Assembly (NCBI GenBank): GCA_012522615.1
Contig: JAAYKB010000044.1
Location: 1 to 5,096, forward strand
Reading direction: 5' to 3'
Length of the DNA stretch: 5,096 nt
Source: Clostridiales bacterium
GTDB lineage: Bacteria > Bacillota > Clostridia > Oscillospirales > Acutalibacteraceae
Shown one piece after another: positions 1 to 5,096 of the stretch. The notes under the pieces are model-generated. The model saw nothing but the letters and a program-made list of their open reading frames with translations, did no database searches and had not been told where the DNA came from. A program made the translations under genes and the position numbers. Position 1 is the stretch's first letter, and every line of letters begins with the position of its first letter.

Positions 1-506
1 GTTGTGCTTCACGGTATGACAAAAAGGACAGAGAGACGCTGGCAGAGAAGAAAAATAAATACTATGTTGATTTGATAAAAAACATAAGCCCGCAGGATTT
101 AATGCCAGGTATCGAAAGATTTATTTTGGAATCGAAAAGCGAGGGAATTAAGCTGGCGGTTGCCTCCGCCAGCAAAAATGCGGGATTTGTGCTTGAGCGG
201 TTGGGGATAGCCGGCCACTTTGATTATGTGGCCGACGCCTCAAGAATTTCAAATCCCAAGCCGCACCCCGAAATATTTCTTGACTGCAGCAACGCATTGA
301 ATATTCAATCTCAATATTGTATAGGTATTGAGGATGCCCAGTCGGGAATAGAGGCGATACATGCTGCAGGCATGTTTTCTGTGGGAATCGGCGTTGTTGT
401 GACCTCTGTTCCTCCCGACCTCGCGTTAAGCCGCACCGATGAATTATCCTTTAAAAGGTTGTCGGATGCCTACTCATTATGGTTGCAACGAAAACCAACC
501 GATTGA
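1..506 (+). CDS. pgmB: beta-phosphoglucomutase, HAD superfamily (5'-truncated by window edge)
   Basis: The enzyme interconverts beta-D-glucose 1-phosphate and glucose 6-phosphate in the cytoplasm, feeding products of inverting disaccharide phosphorylases into glycolysis. The frame (codons beginning at position 3) is open from the left edge to TGA at 504-506, so the gene starts upstream. A TTG at 72-74 is internal, because residues before it (KYYVDLIKNISP) still align with my recollection of Lactococcus lactis beta-PGM. HAD motif II lies in VASASKN (Ser at 165-167), motif III is the Lys of NPKPHP (258-260), and motif IV is GIEDAQSG with the acidic pair at 330-335. The motif I aspartates (DxDG) and most of the cap domain lie outside the window. 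The C-terminal WLQRK also matches the family. The gene is probably co-transcribed with the next one, 21 bases downstream. The family assignment is firm; the substrate is inferred from similarity. Confidence 0.9.
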   Translation, partial: CASRYDKKDRETLAEKKNKYYVDLIKNISPQDLMPGIERFILESKSEGIKLAVASASKNAGFVLERLGIAGHFDYVADASRISNPKPHPEIFLDCSNALNIQSQYCIGIEDAQSGIEAIHAAGMFSVGIGVVVTSVPPDLALSRTDELSFKRLSDAYSLWLQRKPTD

Positions 507-527
507 AAATAAAATGGGGTTTTTTAA

Positions 528-1283
528 ATGAATATTCTTGATATAGGAAACAGCTTTTCACAGGACGCCACAACATATCTGCATGACATAGCCGAGGCGG
601 ACGGTTACGATTTAACCGTCGTTAATCTTTATATAGGGGGGTGTTCGCTTCAAAGGCATTGGGAAAACATTGAAAACGATTCCCATATCTATGACTATGA
701 GCTTAACGGCCGCGCAATCAGGGGAGAGGTTTCAATTTACAAAACCTTGCAGGAAAGGCGGTGGGATTATATCGCCCTGCAGCAGGTAAGCGGTAAAAGC
801 GGCATCAAGGATTCTTATTATCCATATATCGATTTAATCGCCGATTACATAAAAAAACACGCCCCGACAGCAAAATTAGCGATTCATGAGACGTGGGCAT
901 ATGAGTTGGATAGCGAGCATCCGGATTTTGCTTATTACGGAAGCCAGGGGAACATGTATTTAGCAATAAAAGACGCTTATGGATATGTAGCGGACAGGAT
1001 GAAAGTCAAAATAATTCCCTGCGGGGACGTCATCCAAAAGCTGCGCTCTCATCCCTTGTTCGACTATGCCCGCGGCGGACAAAGTTTATGCCGCGACGGG
1101 TTTCATATGGATTTTGTTTACGGCAGATATTTAACCGCGGCGGTGTGGTATGTGACGCTGACAAAACGCAGCATTTCGGGAAACAAATTTATCCCGCCCG
1201 CCATCGGCGATACAACGGTTGACCGGGAAAAAATAACGGTTATAAAGCAATGCGTTGATGACATGCTCCTGAACAAAGAATGA
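528..1283 (+). CDS. DUF4886 family protein, SGNH/GDSL-hydrolase-like, copy 1
   Basis: A complete 251-residue protein of the DUF4886 family, which resembles SGNH hydrolases. The visible pattern is IGNSFSQDA at residues 6-14 (block I, candidate nucleophile Ser9), IGGCSL at 36-41 (block II glycine), LQQVS at 84-88 (near the block III position, Gln instead of Asn) and DGFHM at 190-194 (block V, Asp190-x-x-His193). All parts of a Ser/Asp/His site are therefore present. Family members are often found near glycan-degradation genes and may be carbohydrate esterases; no reaction is established here. There is no signal peptide or membrane segment, so a cytoplasmic location is likely. The ATG at 528 follows a G-run at 516-519; an ATG at 514 is out of frame. 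It lies 21 bases after the phosphoglucomutase and 61 bases before the glycosidase, probably in one operon. A second copy starts at 4804. Confidence 0.85.
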   Translation: MNILDIGNSFSQDATTYLHDIAEADGYDLTVVNLYIGGCSLQRHWENIENDSHIYDYELNGRAIRGEVSIYKTLQERRWDYIALQQVSGKSGIKDSYYPYIDLIADYIKKHAPTAKLAIHETWAYELDSEHPDFAYYGSQGNMYLAIKDAYGYVADRMKVKIIPCGDVIQKLRSHPLFDYARGGQSLCRDGFHMDFVYGRYLTAAVWYVTLTKRSISGNKFIPPAIGDTTVDREKITVIKQCVDDMLLNKE

Positions 1284-1327
1284 TGTATTCATACGCCATA
1301 ACGGATTATCATGGCATTAAAATAGGG

Positions 1328-1334
1328 AAGGGGG
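1328..1334 (+). promoter_or_regulatory. ribosome binding site of the GH16 gene
   Basis: AAGGGGG lies 10 bases before the ATG at 1345 and fixes that start; the hydrophobic signal peptide follows directly. I see no convincing -35/-10 pair in the 61-base gap 1284-1344 (a TAAAAT at 1318-1323 has no matching -35), so the gene may be transcribed from further upstream. Confidence 0.7.
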
Positions 1335-1344
1335 AAATTTAAGA

Positions 1345-2889
1345 ATGAAAGGTTGTTTTTCGGCAAAAAGACTCGGAACCTTTTTCACGGTTTTTGTTCT
1401 TCTGTTTGTTTCTTTCTCGGGCATGGTTGCTGTACAGGGGGCGGGAGAACCGCAAAGTCCATATGTCCTTGTTCAAAACTTTGAAAGCATGACCTCAAAT
1501 CAGGATGTGACCGGTTATTATGACAACCTGTCGGTTGAACCGGGCTGTACAGGGGAATTAAGCCTTTCGAACAACGGCGGCTATAACGATACCAAAGCGG
1601 TTAGGGTTGATTTTTCACTTAATAGCAACTCGAGTTGGATACGCGTTGACAGCACAGGGGATAACTTTACCGCAAGCGGCGACGGGTTCAGTTTTTGGAT
1701 TAGTGTTGACCAGCCGATGCGCTGCAAAATCCTTGTAATTGACGCGTATATACAGCATACGCATGATTTGATAACCCTTGACGTAGGGAAAAATTTTGTG
1801 CAGGTGCCTTGGGATGATTGTGAAGGCACAGCTGAATGGGACCCAAGCCTTTACAGCGTAATTGCGCCTAACAATCCGGCGAATAATATAAGGGTAGGCA
1901 TACTGCTGCACCCTGTCAGTCCTTCGGGTGCCACCGGGACGGCATATATTGACGAACTGGGTTATATGAATATGTCCGCGGCTAACCCGGCTGATACCGC
2001 GATACGGCTGATATCCGATATAGGCACGGTAACACCGGCAAGCGAGAGCAGTATTGCCGCGGCCCGGGCGGCGTACGAGGGATTGACCGGGGAACAGCGT
2101 GCAGAGGTTACAAATGCCGATGTACTGGCGAATGCCATTGCAAAATTTGATTCGTTCCGCCCAACCATACTGGGAGCTTCAATCCGAGTATCGGCGCCTT
2201 GGGGACTGCGTTTCGGAACACGAATCAATAACAACGCTGCGAACGGAACGGGTTATAGGATCTCAAGGTACGGCTCGGTTCTGCTAGCGGAATCCAAGTG
2301 GGTCGAAGGTGAGCTTAAAGCGGATACCCCGAATTCGCTCAACAGCGAAGGATTTATTTTATCAGAGTCAGAGGTTTCTGTCTTTGGCGTTACGGTCGTC
2401 AATATACAGCCTGAGAATTTTAATAAAAGGATTATGGTAAGGTCTTATATCGTGTATGAAAATGAGACCACAGGTGACAAGTTTACCGTATACAACGCCG
2501 AGGGCACCGACGAGCTGGGAAGCAAGGCGTTTATCTGTTCAACCCGGGAAGTTGCCGACTACTTTAAGATTGATATATCGGATATGTCGGGCGGGACAGC
2601 CCACCCCTATGAGGTGCTCCAAAATTTTGATAACATAGCTTCACAGGCACAGCTTGAGATGTTCTACCCCTATGTCGCAATCGATGAGGATTCCCAGTTA
2701 ATCATGAGTCTCTCCGAAAACGGAGGTTATAAAGGCTCTAAAGCCGCCAAGTTTGAATATACACGGATAGCATGGTGGTCAAATATCGGAGACCCATTTT
2801 CGAGTACAAACCGGTATCATGCGATAGGTGACGGATTTAGCTTTTGGATAAATACAGACAGGGCGGTACGGGTCAGACTTGACGTCTAA
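1345..2889 (+). CDS. N-terminal part of the GH16 protein: signal peptide and non-catalytic domains
   Basis: This is the 514-residue product if translation ends at the TAA. It begins with a Sec-type signal peptide: Lys2, Lys8 and Arg9, a hydrophobic stretch at about residues 11-30, and probable cleavage near residues 32-34 (QGAG). Residues ~40-208 form a probable jelly-roll carbohydrate-binding-like domain (QNFE, GDGFSFWI, FVQVPW, YIDELGYM). Residues ~217-271 (VTPASESSIAAARAAYEGLT) are a small helical domain seen in many secreted clostridial proteins. Residues ~274-410 (GASIRV...GLRFGTRI...VRSYIVY) are a beta-rich domain that I recognise from such proteins but cannot name. From residue 422 a second copy of the first domain begins and is cut about halfway by the stop. 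On its own this product would be secreted but non-catalytic. Binding function is inferred from context, not shown. Confidence 0.7.
   Translation: MKGCFSAKRLGTFFTVFVLLFVSFSGMVAVQGAGEPQSPYVLVQNFESMTSNQDVTGYYDNLSVEPGCTGELSLSNNGGYNDTKAVRVDFSLNSNSSWIRVDSTGDNFTASGDGFSFWISVDQPMRCKILVIDAYIQHTHDLITLDVGKNFVQVPWDDCEGTAEWDPSLYSVIAPNNPANNIRVGILLHPVSPSGATGTAYIDELGYMNMSAANPADTAIRLISDIGTVTPASESSIAAARAAYEGLTGEQRAEVTNADVLANAIAKFDSFRPTILGASIRVSAPWGLRFGTRINNNAANGTGYRISRYGSVLLAESKWVEGELKADTPNSLNSEGFILSESEVSVFGVTVVNIQPENFNKRIMVRSYIVYENETTGDKFTVYNAEGTDELGSKAFICSTREVADYFKIDISDMSGGTAHPYEVLQNFDNIASQAQLEMFYPYVAIDEDSQLIMSLSENGGYKGSKAAKFEYTRIAWWSNIGDPFSSTNRYHAIGDGFSFWINTDRAVRVRLDV
1462..1968 (+). repeat. binding-like domain, copy A (intragenic duplication)
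   Basis: Encodes residues ~40-208. It shares ordered landmarks with copy B at 2608-3102: QNF near the start, NGGY plus SKA/TKA, GDGFSFWI, FVQ-PW, a PNNP turn, and YI-E-GY at the end. Similarity is clear in protein but diverged in DNA (for example tttgtgcaggtgccttgg against tttgtgcagataccatgg), so this is an old duplication or two members of one domain family. Confidence 0.75.
2887..2889 (+). other. in-frame TAA nonsense codon in the GH16 gene
   Basis: The context is GTC TAA GAC. One base change from a tyrosine, glutamine, lysine, glutamate, leucine or serine codon would produce it. The frame is unchanged across it and no further stop occurs until 4138-4140. Confidence 0.85.
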
Positions 2890-2930
2890 GACGGTTGGGA
2901 ATATGAGGGTGAGACTATTACCCTCTCCCC

Positions 2931-2946
2931 AGGAGAACAGTTTGTG
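2931..2946 (+). promoter_or_regulatory. possible internal ribosome binding site with GTG start
   Basis: AGGAG at 2931-2935 is followed by 8 bases and then GTG at 2944-2946, in frame with the GH16 domain and 54 bases after the TAA. Geometry suits initiation or re-initiation. The same bases also encode a stretch conserved with copy A (PGEQFVQIPW), so the match may be chance. Confidence 0.35.
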
Positions 2947-4140
2947 CAGATACCATGGACCAGCGTTAAACGCAAGAGCGACCCTACGGTAAGCATTGTC
3001 CCGAACAACCCGGAGAACAGCTTATCGCAATTGAGGATAGCGGTGTTTAACGACGGTACCAATGAATCGGGTACCTTCTATATAAATGAGGTAGGCTATT
3101 TCACCAGCGCCTCCGGCTACTTTGAAGCGTCTTTGATTCTGTATCATCCCGGTTTGCCCGAGTATGACGCCGAATATGATATCGTGGTTAAGAATGACGG
3201 CGTTCCCATAAACAGCGGCTTTACTCTGAGAGCCAACGATGCGCGTGTAGAAATTCAGGGCGGAAAGGTTACTGTACCCTATTCGGTAAGGGAGCAGGGA
3301 AAGGATGTAATTGTTACCGCAACGTCAACAAGCGGGCAATCATCGTCGGTAATCATTCCCTCTAAAAAGTGGGACATCACGTTCAATGATGATTTTGACG
3401 GCAACGACTTGGATCCCACCAAATGGAGCGTATTTGAGCCCGAGTTGTCGTACGGCAGTGCACCGTCATATTGCGCCCGAGATTGTTATGAAGTATCGGA
3501 CGGAACCCTGAAGCTGTTGGCGAAAAAGCGTGAAACGGTGCTGAACGGAAGAACATATCAATATACCGACGGGGCAATTTCAACCGAAAACAAATTTACC
3601 CAATCGCTGGGCTGTTATGTGTCGGCCATGAGATACGAACCATGGTCGGGCATCTGCGGAGGATTCTGGCTTTTACCGGAGTTCCATGGACAAAGACAAA
3701 GTCTTTTCTTTGACGGTCCAAGGTCGGATTTGGGCTGCGGCGAGGTTGATATCATTGAATGGTCGAATATTTTCGGAGACAGATATTGCGTAACCGAGCA
3801 TTTCTGGAATTACAACACCAACCAACACAGCGACACAAATCATGTCATGGCAAGTCCGCAACCGGGGAAGATGTATGATGGACAATTCCATGCAATCGGA
3901 GTGGTGATAACCGAGAGTAATTCCTACTACTACTGCGACGAGGAGTTGGTCGGAGTGTTTGAGCATTCATATACTACACTCAACGCATCCGGCGAGACAA
4001 TGTATCCCGCGAATAACTTCATGCTGTTCAGCTACCGTATGGGTCCGGACAACGATTCCAACTGGGTCGGCAGATGGAATTTCGATGACTCGGATTTCCC
4101 GCTTAAATATGAGGTGGACTGGTGCAGAGCATACAAATAG
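2944..4140 (+). CDS. C-terminal part with GH16 catalytic domain (laminarinase/beta-glucanase type)
   Basis: Glycoside hydrolase family 16, retaining endo-beta-glucanase/galactanase clan; laminarinase-like (beta-1,3- or mixed-linkage glucan) is the likeliest activity. From the GTG this is 398 residues: the end of binding-like domain B (1-53), an Ig-like linker (~59-140), and the catalytic domain (~143-398) opening with WDITFNDDFDGNDLDPTKW. The signature GEVDIIEW at 266-273 has the ExDxxE form: Glu267 nucleophile (codon 3742-3744), Asp269, and Glu272 acid/base (3757-3759). GGFWLLPE and the closing YEVDWCRAYK are also typical. All catalytic residues are intact. As a separate product it would lack a signal peptide and stay in the cytoplasm, so it probably belongs to the secreted protein begun at 1345. 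Exact GH16 subfamily and substrate cannot be settled by eye. Confidence 0.85.
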   Translation: MQIPWTSVKRKSDPTVSIVPNNPENSLSQLRIAVFNDGTNESGTFYINEVGYFTSASGYFEASLILYHPGLPEYDAEYDIVVKNDGVPINSGFTLRANDARVEIQGGKVTVPYSVREQGKDVIVTATSTSGQSSSVIIPSKKWDITFNDDFDGNDLDPTKWSVFEPELSYGSAPSYCARDCYEVSDGTLKLLAKKRETVLNGRTYQYTDGAISTENKFTQSLGCYVSAMRYEPWSGICGGFWLLPEFHGQRQSLFFDGPRSDLGCGEVDIIEWSNIFGDRYCVTEHFWNYNTNQHSDTNHVMASPQPGKMYDGQFHAIGVVITESNSYYYCDEELVGVFEHSYTTLNASGETMYPANNFMLFSYRMGPDNDSNWVGRWNFDDSDFPLKYEVDWCRAYK

Positions 4141-4235
4141 AATCTCCCATACTTTGTCCGCGCGATTGCTTTACTACCTTTAATAAGCTTAAACCCGCCC
4201 AAGATTAAATTGAGGCAAGCAACCGCAAGGGCGAT

Positions 4236-4299
4236 AAATAAAGCAGGCCTCCTGCAGTCAAGCTGTTTTTGGCTTAATTGCAGGGGGCCTGCTTTATTT
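4236..4299 (+). terminator. long hairpin, Rho-independent terminator after the GH16 gene
   Basis: A 21-bp stem (4236-4256 with 4279-4299) contains a single G-U pair; its arms begin AAATAAAGCAGGCC and end GGCCTGCTTTATTT. The 22-base loop holds a further 5-bp stem (AAGCT/GGCTT). The A-rich left flank and U-rich right flank mean it could stop transcription from both sides, including the minus-strand recombinase relic. It starts 96 bases after the TAG. Confidence 0.85.
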
Positions 4300-4382
4300 G
4301 TTCACTAACAAAAAAGATGTGTACTCATTGCGGACGGTATTAAACGTTTTTATTCAGTCTGATTTGGTTTACGGCTACGCTC

Positions 4383-4414
4383 TGCTATTCTATCGCTACA
4401 GCGCTTGAATAGCA
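4383..4414. repeat. short inverted repeat at the end of the recombinase relic
   Basis: TGCTATTC (4383-4390) pairs perfectly with GAATAGCA (4407-4414). The 16-base interval contains a smaller CGC/GCG pairing around TACA (4394-4403). It overlaps the point where similarity to recombinases stops, so it could mark an element edge or recombination junction, or be chance. Confidence 0.35.
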
Positions 4415-4605
4415 TCCCGCTTTTCAGCTGACACTTTAAAGCCAGAAACACCTTTTTCAGAGATTTTACGGTAAAGCACCCAATCACGATGTGCAGCGAT
4501 ACACTCATAGCAAGTTGATTTCTGCATAGGAATATTATCTTTATCTACCTGTTTTAGGGTTGAAACTCTATACAGGCATAAGACTCTTTTTTAACAAATG
4601 GTCAT
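4396..4605 (-). pseudogene. serine site-specific recombinase, decayed N-terminal fragment
   Basis: Read on the minus strand from an ATG at 4605 the frame gives MTIC, a TAA (4593-4591), then ~64 residues to TAG at 4398-4396. It contains LYRVSTLKQVDKD, the catalytic-serine motif of resolvase/invertase-type recombinases (YxRVSTxxQ; Ser codon 4563-4561), followed by NIPMQKSTCYE, AAHRDW and SEKGVSGFKVSAEKRDAIQ. This matches the start of large serine recombinases of clostridial mobile elements as I know them, where the next residues would be an FDVLLVF...DRxxR segment. Here the frame meets TAG, TAG, TAG and TAA instead. The rest of the catalytic domain and the DNA-binding part are missing, so it cannot be active. 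The exact N-terminus is uncertain: near 4570-4595 another frame reads VKKESYAC, also plausible, which suggests a possible frameshift there. Confidence 0.72.
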
Positions 4606-4739
4606 TCTCTATTTTTAATAAAATAATGGCAGTTCTTTGTTTGCCGCGTACTTGTCAAGGAATAATGCAAAGATACCGCTCTACATTTCTAAGGTAGTGC
4701 CTATTTTGTCGCTCTCTTGACGCTTACGGTGTTATTCCG

Positions 4740-4768
4740 TTGACTTTCTTTACCGCCAAGCGTATTAT
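4740..4768 (+). promoter_or_regulatory. sigma-A-type promoter of the second DUF4886 gene
   Basis: TTGACT (-35, 4740-4745), a 17-base spacer and TATTAT (-10, 4763-4768) lie 35 bases before the ATG at 4804. Spacing is ideal and each hexamer differs from consensus at one base. It follows the terminator, so this gene appears to be a separate transcription unit. Confidence 0.7.
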
Positions 4769-4785
4769 ACTATACAAAAACGGAT

Positions 4786-4791
4786 GAGAGG
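4786..4791 (+). promoter_or_regulatory. ribosome binding site of the second DUF4886 gene
   Basis: GAGAGG lies 12 bases before the ATG at 4804, slightly farther than usual. It is the only purine-rich candidate, and the protein alignment with copy 1 begins at this ATG. Confidence 0.55.
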
Positions 4792-4803
4792 CAGATAAAT
4801 AGT

Positions 4804-5096
4804 ATGCAACAAATTAAGGTTCTTGCTATTGGTAACAGTTTTTCGCAGGATGCGGTGGAATACCTGAGGAGAATTGCTTTATCCGAAAGTGTCGACATTC
4901 TGGTAGGAAACTTGAATATCGGTGGATGTTCACTGGAACGGCACTGGAATAATGTCATTAATAATGTTCATGAATATATTTACTACCGTTTTGCAGAGGA
5001 GTACTCCGCAACTGAAGGTGCGGCACTTACTGAAATACTTGAATCCGAACAGTGGGATTACATCACATTTCAACAGGCGAGCTATGCAAGCGGGCA
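4804..5096 (+). CDS. DUF4886 family protein, SGNH/GDSL-hydrolase-like, copy 2 (3'-truncated by window edge)
   Basis: The first 97 codons of a paralogue of the 528-1283 gene. AIGNSFSQDA (residues 8-17, candidate nucleophile Ser12), NIGGCSLERHW (38-48) and QWDYITFQQAS (83-92) repeat the same blocks in the same order. By eye, 27 of 43 aligned residues through HW match copy 1, then identity falls in the middle segment. The Asp-x-x-His block expected near residue 190 is beyond the edge, so an intact active site cannot be confirmed. There is no signal peptide. The gene has its own promoter (4740-4768). Presence of two diverged copies around one glycosidase suggests different acyl-glycan substrates or an old duplication; neither is shown. 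Confidence 0.85.
   Translation, partial: MQQIKVLAIGNSFSQDAVEYLRRIALSESVDILVGNLNIGGCSLERHWNNVINNVHEYIYYRFAEEYSATEGAALTEILESEQWDYITFQQASYASG

Larger units (their letters stand above)
2608..3102 (+). repeat. binding-like domain, copy B, containing the in-frame stop
   Basis: Encodes residues ~422-586 of the uninterrupted frame. The TAA at 2887-2889 sits in a strand-like segment; the equivalent position in copy A is an isoleucine (VIDAY). Sequence after the stop (FVQIPW, IVPNNPEN, FYINEVGYF) matches copy A well. The domain therefore spans the break and would not fold from either separate product. Confidence 0.75.
1345..4140 (+). pseudogene. secreted multidomain GH16 glycoside hydrolase gene interrupted by in-frame TAA
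   Basis: Both halves are in one frame: apart from a single TAA at 2887-2889 the frame runs open for 931 codon positions to TAG at 4138-4140. The stop falls inside the second copy of a repeated domain, and alignment with the first copy continues on both sides (VRLDV, then DGWEYEG...FVQIPW against ILV-DAYIQ...FVQVPW), so no bases are missing or added. Domain order: signal peptide (1 to ~33), binding-like domain A (~40-208), short helical domain (~217-271), beta domain (~274-410), binding-like domain B (~422-586), Ig-like linker (~592-673), GH16 catalytic domain (~676-931). The stop could be a recent nonsense mutation, a sequencing or assembly error, or a site of readthrough or re-initiation. 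The unbroken downstream frame and intact active site argue against long decay. No LPXTG, SLH or dockerin is visible at the C-terminus. Confidence 0.8.
4141..4803. other. 663-base stretch without an intact gene
   Basis: It holds the terminator hairpin (4236-4299), a recombinase relic on the minus strand (4396-4605), a short inverted repeat (4383-4414) and the promoter of the second DUF4886 gene (4740-4768). It is visibly richer in A+T than the genes on the left from about 4300 onward. I see nothing assignable in 4141-4235 or 4300-4382; 4606-4739 has only weak, stop-broken protein-like stretches on the minus strand. No tRNA or riboswitch fold was recognised. Confidence 0.7.

Noticed and set aside
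72..506. TTG at 72 as the start of a short 144-residue HAD protein.
   Set aside because: The frame is open to the left edge and the residues before the TTG match beta-phosphoglucomutase, so the gene simply begins outside the window.
1284..1344. Weak GCCAT/ATGGC inverted repeat between copy 1 of DUF4886 and the GH16 gene as a terminator or operator.
   Set aside because: The stem is only 5 bp with no U-run, too weak to claim.
1581..2638. Several minus-strand and alternative-frame open stretches of 60-98 codons within the GH16 gene.
   Set aside because: They overlap well-supported domains in the plus frame, have no credible ribosome binding sites and encode no recognisable motifs.
3383..4183. 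Open stretches opposite or out of frame with the GH16 catalytic domain.
   Set aside because: They are shadows of a conserved coding region; the one reaching 4183 starts inside the catalytic domain and shows no domain.
2887..4605. Reassignment of TAA (or TAA and TAG) to an amino acid, since TAA occurs inside the GH16 frame and inside the recombinase relic.
   Set aside because: The GH16 gene ends at a TAG exactly at the normal end of its catalytic domain; reading on would run into the terminator hairpin. The recombinase fragment is truncated regardless, and its later in-frame stops do not restore similarity. Two TAA codons are too few to support a code change.
4618..4658. TTGACA on the minus strand at 4658-4653 as a promoter for the recombinase relic.
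   Set aside because: No -10-like hexamer is found at 16-18 bases; the sequence there is GAACTG.
4770..4958. Minus-strand open stretch of 62 codons over the start of the second DUF4886 gene.
   Set aside because: It lies antisense to a clearly homologous gene and over its promoter and ribosome binding site.
1..5096. CRISPR array, defence system, toxin-antitoxin pair, tRNA or rRNA.
   Set aside because: No regularly spaced repeats, no recognisable defence or toxin domains, and no cloverleaf or rRNA-like sequence were seen.

Overview
The window looks like a piece of a carbohydrate-utilisation region from an anaerobic, Gram-positive, Clostridia-type bacterium (Bacillota). This rests on inference: the lactococcal-type beta-phosphoglucomutase, G-rich ribosome binding sites, a secreted glycosidase built from domains typical of clostridial surface proteins, and a recombinase relic of clostridial type. 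No rRNA or other taxonomic marker is present, so no genus can be named.

Layout. The left edge cuts into a beta-phosphoglucomutase (positions 1-506, +). After 21 bases comes a complete DUF4886 / SGNH-hydrolase-like protein (528-1283, +). After a further 61 bases with a strong ribosome binding site comes a large secreted family-16 glycoside hydrolase gene (1345-4140, +). It is interrupted by one in-frame TAA at 2887-2889; the reading frame is otherwise intact on both sides. A long hairpin terminator (4236-4299) closes this block. The next ~500 bases are more A+T-rich and hold no intact gene, but on the minus strand they contain a decayed N-terminal fragment of a serine site-specific recombinase (4396-4605). 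A good sigma-A-type promoter (4740-4768, TTGACT-17 bp-TATTAT) then drives a second DUF4886 gene (from 4804), cut by the right edge. It is a diverged paralogue of the first.

How the genes may work together. The GH16 enzyme would cut a beta-glucan outside the cell, helped by two copies of a probable carbohydrate-binding domain. The DUF4886 proteins have an SGNH-like active-site pattern and could remove acyl groups from glycans, although that role is unproven; neither starts with a signal peptide, so they probably act in the cytoplasm. The phosphoglucomutase feeds beta-glucose-1-phosphate into glycolysis. The most notable points are the nonsense codon splitting the GH16 gene, a well-placed internal ribosome binding site plus GTG just after it, the paralogous DUF4886 pair flanking the glycosidase, and the recombinase relic between them. 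I see no defence system, CRISPR array, tRNA or rRNA.
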